Shown: piece after piece, positions 22,801 to 30,872 of the stretch | Position numbering within the stretch: position 1 is the stretch's first letter | How the letters are laid out: each line of letters opens with the position of its first letter | From: Gymnopus androsaceus JB14 | Lineage: Eukaryota; Basidiomycota; Agaricomycetes; Agaricales; Omphalotaceae | Direction: 5' to 3' | Assembly: GCA_009733575.1 (NCBI GenBank) | Contig: ML769392.1 | Coordinates: 248,001-312,000, forward strand | Length of the DNA: 64,000 bases | Notes under the pieces: generated by a model | The model's database searches: none | Seen by the model: the letters and a program-made list of their open reading frames with translations, nothing else | What the model was told of the DNA's origin: nothing | Position numbers and translations under genes: made by a program

Positions 22801-25434
22801 GATTCGTTCTTCCATACTCGCATGCATGAAGATTCCATTCCCTTGTGTGCTGTTCATACTCCGTTGGGCTTGTACGAGTGGACGGTGATGCCCCAGGGCC
22901 TCCGCAATGCTCCTGCTTGCCACCAGCGACGTGTGACCCAGGCTCTCCGTGAGTATATTGGAAAATTCTGTTATATTTACGTCGATGATATTATCATCTG
23001 GTCAAACTCTGAAGAAGAACATGCGGAGCATGTTCGTTTGATTCTTGAGGCACTTCGAAAGAATCAATTTTACATGAACCCGAAGAAATGCAAGTTCTTT
23101 TTGCCCGAGCTTGATTTCCTAGGTCATCACATTTCACAGCGTGGCGTTGAGATTCAATCTTCCAAGGTTGAAGCTATCATTAATTATCCAACGCCTACAA
23201 GTGCTTCTGAAGTGCGTCGGTTTTTAGGAATGGTTCGGTTTGTGGCAGGATACCTCGATATGCTTGCCGAACATACTCGCTTCCTGACACCTCTGACCAC
23301 GAAGGACTGCGACAAAAATTTCCCTCCTTGGTCAGATGAACATGCTTGTGCTTTTGACGCGATTAAACGTCTAGTGGCGTCGCGAAACGTACTTACGGTT
23401 ATCGACCATGATAACATGGGTGACAACAAAATTTTTTTGGTCACTGACGCTAGCGACTTCCGTCGTGGAGGAGTTCTAATGTACGGTGTTACATTAGATT
23501 CTGCGAGACCTGTTGCATTCGACTCTGCCCAATTCTCGGGTGCTGAGTTGAATTACCCAGTTCACGAAAAGGAATTACTTGCTATTGTGGGTTGCCTTAG
23601 GAAATGGAGGGCAGACTGCCTCGGAATGAAAATTTATGTGCTCACTGATCACAGAACGTTAGAAAATTTTGAAACTCAGAAAGATCTGAGCCGTCGCCAG
23701 TTACGTTGGCAGGAAGAATTGAGTCAATATGACCTAGACATCGCATACATCCGCGGGGAAGATAACCCTGCTGCTGACGCCCTGAGTAGAATCCGTCTAG
23801 GTGCTCTACCATCTGACCATACTAATAATGGTATGGGAGAGGTGGATGACGATCCCATCGATCCTCCTAATATAACTTCCTGGAAGACTAACCCGTTCAC
23901 TTGCGCGTCTGTGCTATCGGTGAATGCTGATCTTGACTTTATAAATAACATTCGCGCTGGTTACGAGAATGACGAGCTTGTTCACAAGTTTGTCAATGGT
24001 GGTTCACTTGTACCCGGTGTGAAAAAACGCGACAGTCTCTGGTACGTTAACGATCGTCTGTACATACCAGACTACAAGTCTTTGAGGGAAGACCTCTACC
24101 ATCTTGCGCATGACACATGTGGCCATTTTGGTGGTGACAAGTCTTACGCGTTGCTAGCTAATTCTTATTACTGGCCTCGTATGAAGCGCGACCTGCTGAA
24201 ACTGTATATTCCTAGCTGCGAGGATTGCCAGAGGAATAAAGGTCGTACGTCAAGAAACCCGAAGGGTCCCCTACACCCCCTGCCAGTGCCAGAAGCGCGA
24301 TGCGACAGCATCGCAATGGACTTCATTGGTCCTCTCCCGGTTGATGAAGGTTTTGACTGTATTCTGTCGATTACTGACCGGCTCAACTCTGACTTGAAAA
24401 TTATCCCAACTCGCTTGGATATCACTGCGCGCAATCTTGCTCGTATTTTCTTTGATCACTGGTACTGTGACAATGGACTACCCCTGGATATTGTCTCCGA
24501 CCGAGACAAGCTTTTCGTGTCTTCATTCTGGACGGAATTACATAGACTCACTGGTGTAAAATTGAAGATGTCTTCCTCTTTTCACCCAGAGACAGATGGG
24601 TCCAGCGAGCGGTCTAATAAGACGATCAATCAGGCCATCCGTTTTCACGTCGAACGGAATCAGCGCGGTTGGGTTCGCTCACTCCCAAAAGTACGCTTTG
24701 ACATCATGAATTCCGTGAATTCTTCAACTGGATTGTCAATGTTCGAATTGCGCTATGGCCGGTCTCCTCGGATCCTCCCTCCCCTGGTCCCGGGTATTAC
24801 TTTAACAAAAGCCAACGCTAGTGAGGATGCCAGAGACGCTCATTCACTTCTGGAACAAATATCTTGCTTGGAGCTCGAAGCTAAAGATAATTTGACTGCC
24901 GCTAAGGTTCTGCAAGCCTACCACGCGGGTAAAGTCCGCGGACCTTGTGAAATCTTCGAGGTGGGTGACTGGGTTATGTTATCTACCCTTCACCGTCGCG
25001 ACGCGTACAAGAAGGCTGGGGAACGTCGTGTAGCGAAGTTCTTCCCTCGATTTGACGGTCCTTATGAAATCGTAAAAGCTTTTCCAGATACTTCTCATTA
25101 TACGCTTGATATCCCCAATCAGCCAAATTTATTTCCCTCGTTTTATGTGGACCAACTTAAGCGTTGGACTCGTAATGATGCGTCGTTATTCCCGGGTCGT
25201 GAACATAGTTGGCCTGCCCCTACCGTTGTGGATGGATTCGAGGAGTACACCATCGAACGTATTCTCGATTCGCGTAAACGCGGACGGGGTTGGCAATTCC
25301 TTGTGCGTTGGAGCGGTCAACCTCCTAGTGAAGACCGTTGGCTTTCATATACTTCTCTGCAGGATTGTGCTGCTCTAGATGATTGGGTACGTGCCGGTGG
25401 CGACGGACCAAATGATTTGATCTCAACGGTTTGA
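19858..25434 (+). CDS. Gag-Pol polyprotein of the chromovirus
   Basis: One uninterrupted 1858-codon frame. A Ser/Pro-rich gag N-terminus is followed by a zinc knuckle at ~355-370 in CX2CX6HX4C spacing (CFRCYTLYAGHIGDQC). An Arg/Ser-rich linker leads to an aspartic protease with DSA at ~659, reverse transcriptase with YVDD at ~1040, RNase H (VTDASDF ~1194, ending TDHRTLENF), an integrase HHCC zinc finger (~1413-1455) and its DDE core (MDFIGP, VSDRDK, and the E in DGSSERSN). A chromodomain closes the protein (~1795-1845: IERILDSRKRGRGW...WLSY). The order RT-RH-IN-chromodomain defines chromoviruses; the chromodomain probably directs integration to marked chromatin. Gag and Pol are fused without a frameshift, as in Tf1. 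Confidence 0.95.
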   Translation: MTGRKPSPSTKPVSSSEERAARALRRHSSVVGTPQIPTPTFTPAVEPVSEAEGHNDHNSPDSISETPTPESAVVPLPPSPTPSSHSVSSDDMSPNLSGTGFVDMGTNKTGCQLLVAHPTLEALEEYFDYSTINHDERDITDDAVKKKDFVRGFMKWNNLRDILAEIEPDLEDKPWIEKHRDQPESSKGYICRPFFDEIRNHVLGSDWARLHDLKRDGYVMHLAPRGFSKLCTLMESHNRSLRGTQFHKPDEVLQALIIQKLPEKFRADLVDCEVSEQLPYAEWKKECQGVERRRPPGGPSYATEQKKVQKKFDGQVATRDNQYPPRTSSFQSIPDSHKFPKLSSSQRSLLMSVEGCFRCYTLYAGHIGDQCPTKKPPVLSVPYRPLTDADISFAKKCHDHSPNNSIPYELVLKQNLITQTSLRPVAAVQSRLPLTDVPDFGQPASAPGSFNIQPHGIHAIYGARPIIHATSGSGVYGGALDRGFDYDSVSRPVRRPVAAMVPSRRPEREYYDDDDTPGHKLVSPSFGRNTRRRDSSSEGPFRRVSNPRLRHRSRSHSRSHSRSRGRSSERGRSSDDEGVRRANARNEENASSREADLRKQLRDREDDPAARSPKPARKHVRARSAPSVSADSMPLVLPHLEWRAKINGPVGFALENLLLDSACPFVLIHANLVTSLGLKSHRLHRPQEMTLAMSTGSNETFASHEFCKVQIDDPSLSWYSRTVRALIVPSLCAPMILGLPFLTHNNLVIDYSSRTVIDKLSGFDLLHPTTCIPPPLPTSPKERRRRLLDDQQDLLELKKLVFVELVAFVYDNKTFRRFTRSEFPVRGFDVVAAVRARIEDLENRERLDKLSDKFKADYADVFTPIAHTSSLPEDITCKITLKDANQIIQTRGYASPRKFKDAWSTLIQQHLDAGRIRPSNSPYSSPAFLIPKADPSALPRWVNDFRKVNANTVPDRHPLPRIDDIIAACAKGKIWGKMDMTDSFFHTRMHEDSIPLCAVHTPLGLYEWTVMPQGLRNAPACHQRRVTQALREYIGKFCYIYVDDIIIWSNSEEEHAEHVRLILEALRKNQFYMNPKKCKFFLPELDFLGHHISQRGVEIQSSKVEAIINYPTPTSASEVRRFLGMVRFVAGYLDMLAEHTRFLTPLTTKDCDKNFPPWSDEHACAFDAIKRLVASRNVLTVIDHDNMGDNKIFLVTDASDFRRGGVLMYGVTLDSARPVAFDSAQFSGAELNYPVHEKELLAIVGCLRKWRADCLGMKIYVLTDHRTLENFETQKDLSRRQLRWQEELSQYDLDIAYIRGEDNPAADALSRIRLGALPSDHTNNGMGEVDDDPIDPPNITSWKTNPFTCASVLSVNADLDFINNIRAGYENDELVHKFVNGGSLVPGVKKRDSLWYVNDRLYIPDYKSLREDLYHLAHDTCGHFGGDKSYALLANSYYWPRMKRDLLKLYIPSCEDCQRNKGRTSRNPKGPLHPLPVPEARCDSIAMDFIGPLPVDEGFDCILSITDRLNSDLKIIPTRLDITARNLARIFFDHWYCDNGLPLDIVSDRDKLFVSSFWTELHRLTGVKLKMSSSFHPETDGSSERSNKTINQAIRFHVERNQRGWVRSLPKVRFDIMNSVNSSTGLSMFELRYGRSPRILPPLVPGITLTKANASEDARDAHSLLEQISCLELEAKDNLTAAKVLQAYHAGKVRGPCEIFEVGDWVMLSTLHRRDAYKKAGERRVAKFFPRFDGPYEIVKAFPDTSHYTLDIPNQPNLFPSFYVDQLKRWTRNDASLFPGREHSWPAPTVVDGFEEYTIERILDSRKRGRGWQFLVRWSGQPPSEDRWLSYTSLQDCAALDDWVRAGGDGPNDLISTV

Positions 25435-25500
25435 TATTTTCTGCTTCATTACTCTGTTTCTTGCTATTTTGCTTGCATTTATTCATGGTCCCTCTTTTTC

Positions 25501-25514
25501 AAAATGGGGGAGGG
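25501..25514 (+). promoter_or_regulatory. Polypurine tract
   Basis: AAAATGGGGGAGGG lies directly before the right LTR, where plus-strand DNA synthesis is primed in LTR retrotransposons. Confidence 0.8.
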
Positions 25515-25761
25515 TGTAAGCGCTCTCGCGCTTACGACTCAACGTACCCCGCATACCCCGCACTCGGCATACCCCGACCTCCGGCATCCGGCACTACTTA
25601 TAGCTTCCTTCCATACATTACATACGCTAGTCGTTTCTTACCTTTCGACTACCATCTTCTCCTTATCGTACGATCTCCTCTCCTCTGTAGACCTCTGCCA
25701 ATACAGCGTGTGTCTATCAAGTCGTCCGACTGTGAGTGTCGTCGTATACACGACGTTTACA
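25515..25761 (+). repeat. LTR (right of the intact chromovirus)
   Basis: A 247 bp TG...CA repeat matching 19285-19531. It joins directly to acgagctgaaaaag, the broken end of the MetE-like gene copy. Confidence 0.95.
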
Positions 25762-26020
25762 ACGAGCTGAAAAAGCGTGTCCATGAAGCAGCGACGGCTA
25801 TGGAAACTCCCCTGCGTTCCAAGGAAGCAGCGCTGAATCAACTCTGCATTAGCCCCCAGTGTGGTTTCGCTTCCGTGTGGCAAGGCAATCCCATTACTGA
25901 AGAGGTGTGTACGAGCTGATATATTTCGAATATCTACTGATTTAGTTGAGCAGGGACCAGAAAAAGAAACTAGAGTTGATCGTCGAGACAGCGAAGCAAG
26001 TCTGGCAAGATTCAGAGTAG
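25762..26020 (+). pseudogene. 3' fragment of the MetE-like gene, cut by the LTR
   Basis: It carries the last two exons including ISPQCGFAS and the C-terminal KQVWQDSE, without any promoter or upstream exons. An extra G after the acceptor (gagcaggGACC) also shifts the last exon. It marks the part of the gene downstream of the retrotransposon insertion. Confidence 0.9.
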
Positions 26021-26390
26021 AGGTTTGGTTTCCAGTAAAGATCTTTTTACGTTTATGATTTACTTAGACTGTTGTATATTGGATATTGAACACTGCCACT
26101 TCTACTTGAATTTTTCAATTGCCATTCTGACAAGCGATGTCTGTATAATCTGTTCACTATAAGTATATTACCTGAGGACATATTCAAGTTAGGCGCTCAG
26201 CGCTGCGATAGGATACGATTAGAGGCTGGGGAGGGAAGAAACTTGAAAGGAAGTTCGGGGGCCTTGTTACTAAGGATGTTTGATCGATCGTGATTCGTGA
26301 CATGCACAGTGTATACTGATTTTGGTCTGTGTGCGCTGAAACACCGCTTCCTTTGTCGCCACTGGCAGACTCCAATTCTTTCGTTCATTT

Positions 26391-28040
26391 ATGGGTCTCT
26401 TCAATTTCTCTGCTTTTTTTGGCGTAGGCCTGCTGCTTGCTGTAACGGCGCACGCATTCAGTTTTTCTGTAACCCCTGCCGCACTTGATTCTTGTGCCAA
26501 CATAACTATCGAATGGTCTGGTGAGTTTTTGTGCTGCTACAGATTTCCCTGCATCTAATCCGACTATCTCAAAGGTGGGACCGCACCATTCTATCTACTG
26601 GCTACTCCAGTCTTTGGCGTACCTCGAAATTTTTCCATTCCAGAATCTGCGTACACAAGCGGTTCAGGTTCTTACTCGACTCAAATACGTTCCCGCAGGG
26701 TGCGTACACAAGCGGTTCAGGCTCTTACTCGACTCAAATACCATCTCAGGGCATGGTTTTGTGTTAACGATGTCAGATGCAACTGGATTTGGAAGTGGTG
26801 AAATTTCAACAAGATATTTTAACAGGTCCGTGGGGGCGCTTCGTTTCAGGTAAGGCTTGGTTAATTTAAATACCGGCTCCCCTAGTAAGTCATTCTTGTC
26901 TGGTCCAAGCAAGCAAATCTTCACCTAAATCTCTCCTAGATGCTGATTTCTTTTTCGATTTGAACACTGCTCTACAACAATGCAGGTAAGTCTTGAACCG
27001 GACAACTACATACGTCGTATGTATTGATTTATGTTGCAGGCAGTTTACCTTCTCTGGCTATAGTGGAGCTATTCAACCCATCACTATCATGGTACGACCC
27101 CTCTTCAGTCGGCCCCGACGTATCTGAACCAATCTCTAGGGTGTTATCCCTGGAGGCGACAGTTTCACCCTTTCACCTCCAGCAAGTACAGGATGACTCG
27201 TACGATTGGACTGCTGATATTTGGAACGGAACGGAAGTAATCTTCATCATCATCGACTCCAAGGGACGACAGGGGGGAAGTTCTGACACACAAACAGTGG
27301 GCATATCTGACGATAGTTCTTGCATAAATGTATCATGTTGTTTTTTTTACTTATCGCACAAAGTACTGACATCTATCCCTTAGACCTCATCACCTTCATC
27401 AACTGAACCTCCAGTTGCATCTTCAACAGGTACTTCTTCTAGTAGCTCAGGAAGCACAACACCAGTTGGAGCTATTGCTGGAACCGTTATTGGAGGATTA
27501 ATATTCCTTGCTGCTGTGATATCTTTGACACTATTTTGCCTTAGGCGAAGGCGAGACCGTAAAGACCCAGTGTGGATAGAAGCTTCCGGCGCCTACTCTC
27601 GACGGTCCCGTAGAAACCAGTCGATTGATATCGACTTGCTTGCGGGCGAGCAGCAAACTTCTGGCCTTCAACCCCATGCACTATCACACTCGAGCCGTTC
27701 AAACAATACACAGTTACAATCCACCTCTTTCGACCTACCTCCTTCTGCACCATTTCTACCATCTGAGCAGTCCGAGATAACTCCGTTCACAGCTCAAAGT
27801 GAGCCTCTATCCCCACTATCAAGCTCCACAAGAAAAGCCGGTCTCTCGTCTAAGGCCACCCCTCGTTTCATTGTCCACCACGATGCGGAGGATGTAGTAC
27901 CGGAGGAAGAGGAGGAAGAAGTTGTCGAGCTACCTCCGCAATACTCTGAAAGACGAGCACCGCCGAGTCAGAGCTCCACTTCCATGTCAGGACCTTCTAG
28001 CATGCCTTTCGGAGACAGAAAGGAGTCTAATGGATTTTGA
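26391..28040 (+). pseudogene. Second copy of the serine-rich membrane protein gene, frame-broken
   Basis: Signal peptide exon and the C-terminal 174 codons (transmembrane helix and cytosolic tail) match copy A almost exactly. Exon 2 is one base short (AAATACGTTCCC against AAATACCTTTCCC), and the DATGFGSGG exon has several added bases so that its frame is lost. The exon/intron repeat seen in copy A is also present here (26648-26751), as is the GGCATGG word after it, so those features predate the duplication or are allelic. If the noisy patch is sequencing error, this could be an intact allele. Confidence 0.75.
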
Positions 28041-28054
28041 ACACTTTTGATATA

Positions 28055-28126
28055 CAGAGGCGGCCAAAAGACTTTCCCCAGCTTAATAGGGAATATTGTT
28101 CCCACGGCCAGCTAGCCTCCTCGTAC
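28055..28126 (+). repeat. Left terminal inverted repeat (72 bp)
   Basis: Begins CAGAGGCGGCCAAAAGAC and ends CTCCTCGTAC; exact reverse complement of 29543-29614. Identity stops sharply beyond 72 bp. Confidence 0.95.
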
Positions 28127-28240
28127 ATTCAGAAACCGACTCGCTATGATTATTTTATTATATACAATGCTATCTGATTATTCTAACAAGCCTCTGGCAT
28201 ATGTACAATAAATTCTGCATAAAGAAATCATCAATCTAAG

Positions 28241-29395
28241 CTAGTATCTTGTGGAACCACCATCTGCAGCAAGAACATCATTAATGCGGGTAGGCAGGGA
28301 ATCGAAAAGCTTGTTGATATAGTCCAGGGGAATCCGCTTCCACTCTTCCTGCAATGCTATCCATAGTTGCTCGACACTGTTCGGCAGTGGGGAACGAGAG
28401 CGGATATGGGTTTCCAGGTACCACCACACATTTTCGATGATGTTCATATCTGGAGATCTCGAAGGCCAGGGTAGGACGCGAAGTTTGTGCTTTTTGAACC
28501 ACTTCTGTGCAACCTTTGATGTGTGTTTCGGGTCGTTGTCTTGTTGAAACACATAGAAGGTGTCGAGATCATGTGGAATATTGTGGTCATCCAAGGTGCC
28601 GAAAAGACCATCCGTCAAAATTTCTGTATACTTTGTTCCCGTCATTCTCTCCGTGACACGCACTAGCCTACCAGGCCCAAATTCTGTTATACATCCCCAA
28701 ACCATCACGCTACCTCCTCCATGTGGCACCGTAAAAAGCAGGTTCCGCTCCTCAAGTGCCTCTCCCTTCCGCCTCCTGCAGTATTGAACGCCATCAGAGC
28801 CAAACAAGTTGAATTTGCTCTCGTCGGAGAAGATGACACAACGCCAGTCATCTGCATCCAAATCCGACATCTCCTGAGCCCAATCACGCCGCCCGACCGT
28901 ATTTCCAATAGAAAGTTTTGGCTTTTTACGGCGTTTGCGACCATTGAGTCCTTCCTTGGCCAACGCGCGACGAACAGTACGGGAAGGAACTTCGGGACAG
29001 TGAACCAATTTAGCATGTTCACCGTGTCGAACCTTCCCAAGGTCAATACTGTTGATCATATCCTCCATGACAGCTCCTGGAATTCGACGGGGTCGACCAG
29101 AGGATTTTTTCTGGTGTTTATAAGGGTCCCCAGTGCGCTTCATGTCCCGATAGTTTTCACTGACTGTTTTATGGTCCATATGAAGGAAGCGAGCAATTTC
29201 TCGAAAGGACTTGTGCTGCTCATCCCGCATGTAAGTCAATAATCGACGTTTCGTGGGTGTGCAGTTGGTTTGAGATGAGGTTCGGTGCTTTTTAGGTGGA
29301 GGAGTAGTGTCCCTTGGCTCGAAAGTGAGAATAGAGGCCATTGCGGCCCACAAAAGTAGTGACCAAGATGACGCGTTGAAAATTTGCGCCCACAA
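28241..29395 (-). CDS. Tc1-like DD34E transposase
   Basis: The 384-codon frame (or 366 from the more likely second start at 29341, MASILTFEP) has an N-terminal helix-turn-helix region (YMRDEQHKSFREIARFL, HKTVSENY) and a GRPRR AT-hook-like motif as in Tc1 proteins. The catalytic core has D in VIFSDESKFNLFG, D in FQQDNDPKHTS and E in MNIIENVWW. Exactly 34 residues separate the second D from the E, which makes it DD34E, the Tc1 subgroup. The protein would bind the terminal repeats and carry out cut-and-paste transposition into TA. All catalytic residues are present and no frame break is seen. Confidence 0.95.
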   Translation of the reverse strand: MWAQIFNASSWSLLLWAAMASILTFEPRDTTPPPKKHRTSSQTNCTPTKRRLLTYMRDEQHKSFREIARFLHMDHKTVSENYRDMKRTGDPYKHQKKSSGRPRRIPGAVMEDMINSIDLGKVRHGEHAKLVHCPEVPSRTVRRALAKEGLNGRKRRKKPKLSIGNTVGRRDWAQEMSDLDADDWRCVIFSDESKFNLFGSDGVQYCRRRKGEALEERNLLFTVPHGGGSVMVWGCITEFGPGRLVRVTERMTGTKYTEILTDGLFGTLDDHNIPHDLDTFYVFQQDNDPKHTSKVAQKWFKKHKLRVLPWPSRSPDMNIIENVWWYLETHIRSRSPLPNSVEQLWIALQEEWKRIPLDYINKLFDSLPTRINDVLAADGGSTRY

Positions 29396-29542
29396 GTCAT
29401 GATGCAGTTATCATGCCATATTATGTGAGTCCATTGCTCTCGAACTGCTTCAGAATCTTTGCTAGACATCCCAAAATATATAAATTACAAGAATTACTGC
29501 TAGCTAATCTATATTTTATTCTTTTCGATGAGATTTCGGGAG

Positions 29543-29614
29543 GTACGAGGAGGCTAGCTGGCCGTGGGAACAATATTCCCTATTAAGCTGGGGAAAGTCT
29601 TTTGGCCGCCTCTG
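29543..29614 (-). repeat. Right terminal inverted repeat (72 bp)
   Basis: Exact reverse complement of 28055-28126, ending GGCCGCCTCTG before the TA. Confidence 0.95.
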
Positions 29615-29793
29615 TACCTACATTCCTTTAACCACCTTGCTTTGTAAATTATGCGTTTGTATACGTTACTCTTTTTATCCGTCGAGGTGTGTACAGATGT
29701 ATTGAAACTTCGATCCTGAATACAATTGCAAGCATAGATATAAAGGGAGAGAGCGATCCTACAGAATTTCAAAATACAATGGTTTATCGCGAT

Positions 29794-30615
29794 TCATGAC
29801 GGCGCAGGAGCAGGAGGAGGAGAAGGAGCAGAGTCCGTTGGCATGGGCTCGCTGCCAATATTCGATTTCGCGAACGCGTCAATGAGGGCTTCTTGATCTT
29901 TTCTCCGACGATGTCTCCTTCGTCTGTCCTCCTTGATAATGCGATCAATCTTCTTCCGATCCTTTCCAGCTTTTCGTGTATCAGTCAACGCATTCTTACA
30001 CTTGTAACATGCCAACTCGATGCTGGCGAGGAGTCGAATAGTATCTGAATTGTTGGATGCCTTGAAGATTGTTTTGAGTATGGTCGGAAAGACTGGACAA
30101 GTTAGATAACTCACATTCAATGACCATGACACAACTGCAGAGCCTTCAACCAGCCCTATCACGACAAAATTACCCCTCTTCTCAGCTTGAATATCAGAGC
30201 CCTTGGGTTTTATTGATTACGATTCGAAGGGCGGAATGAAATGACTGCTTACTTCTCCAAATTGAGTGAGGAGTTTGTTTGTGGAAAGTGCGCGTACAAC
30301 TGTCGAGTTTCGGTTATGATCTGTGCAGAGCGACACAGCGACGAAACGTACCAATGCGTGAAGAGTGGCCAGTGACCTCCTGGGTCACGATTCCCCGACC
30401 CATATAGACCCAAGAATCTCGCTCCGGGCGTCGTATGTGGACTTTGACCGGTATCTCGCGTCCTAGAGAGCAATAATATCGCGAGATGTGAGCGCTGGAG
30501 GGTCTAATAAAGCGGATTGGTTCATATTACCTTGGACATTGCCACTTTCACTTGACGAACTTTGAGTTGGAGCTTGCGAAGCGGAGGCAGCACCATCGTC
30601 GATGTCCATATCCAT
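29794..30615 (-). CDS. Conserved small protein, possible PH-like fold, function unknown
   Basis: Five exons (30615-30531, 30462-30352, 30299-30253, 30201-30115, 30060-29794) give 198 residues. A short acidic/Ser-rich start (MDMDIDDGAAS) leads to a ~100-residue beta-rich stretch with WVYMGRGIVTQEV and FVVIGLVEGSAVVSWSL, then one predicted C-terminal helix (TIRLLASIELACYKCKNAL), a basic Lys/Arg run and a Pro/Ala tail. The strand-strand-helix pattern and length would fit a PH/RanBD/EVH1-type domain, but I see no diagnostic motif. All junctions are in frame, so the gene is probably real. It is the first host gene to the right of the transposon. Confidence 0.6.
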
Positions 30616-30872
30616 CTTGAAAACTGAATCAAAATAAGCTAGGAATTAAGATAGAGCCTCATACTATTTCAGTTATATCTGAGCAAAAAAGGAGAGGTCG
30701 TGGTGAATGAAGAAAGACTCAATAAGAGGCGCTCAAGTCACCTTGCATGACCAGATGCAACGATTCAGATTTGGTGACGTAACGCGACTCAGTTTGCACT
30801 CATAATATGTCGGACGACTAGTAATTTACAGCATACATCTACATACAAGGACATTTGATCCCAAAATCGCTG

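Larger units (their letters stand above)
19285..25761 (+). mobile_element. Intact Ty3/gypsy chromovirus
   Basis: LTRs of 247 bp bracket a 326-nt leader, one long gag-pol frame and a polypurine tract (25501-25514). The right LTR is followed by acgag, which in the unduplicated gene copy occurs once at the matching point (13608), so the element sits in an exon of the MetE-like gene and the expected 5-bp target duplication is ACGAG. The left copy of the target is not present because the left flank is another gypsy fragment. No clear tRNA primer-binding site follows the left LTR (it continues ctttttttttgatacc), leaving self-priming or an unusual tRNA open. Near-identical LTRs and an open frame point to recent activity. 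Confidence 0.92.
25762..28050 (+). repeat. Host segment copy A' of the 2.3 kb duplication
   Basis: Second copy of 13608-15876. It starts flush with the right LTR and ends 4 bp before the Tc1-type element. Between about 26690 and 26890 it is noisy, with doubled bases (aacaa, tttt, gggg) against copy A; outside that patch it is close to identical. Confidence 0.95.
28055..29614. mobile_element. Intact Tc1/mariner-type DNA transposon
   Basis: A 1560 bp element bounded by perfect 72-bp terminal inverted repeats starting CAGAGGCGGCC and flanked by TA on both sides (28053-28054, 29615-29616), the Tc1/mariner target duplication. It contains one open transposase gene on the minus strand. Perfect repeats and an open frame indicate recent arrival. 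Without it the flanks would read cttttgata|cctacatt. Confidence 0.95.

Noticed and set aside
29560..29615. snoRNA or terminator hairpin at 28055-28126/29543-29614
   Set aside because: The long complementary arms are the transposon's terminal inverted repeats, 1.4 kb apart.
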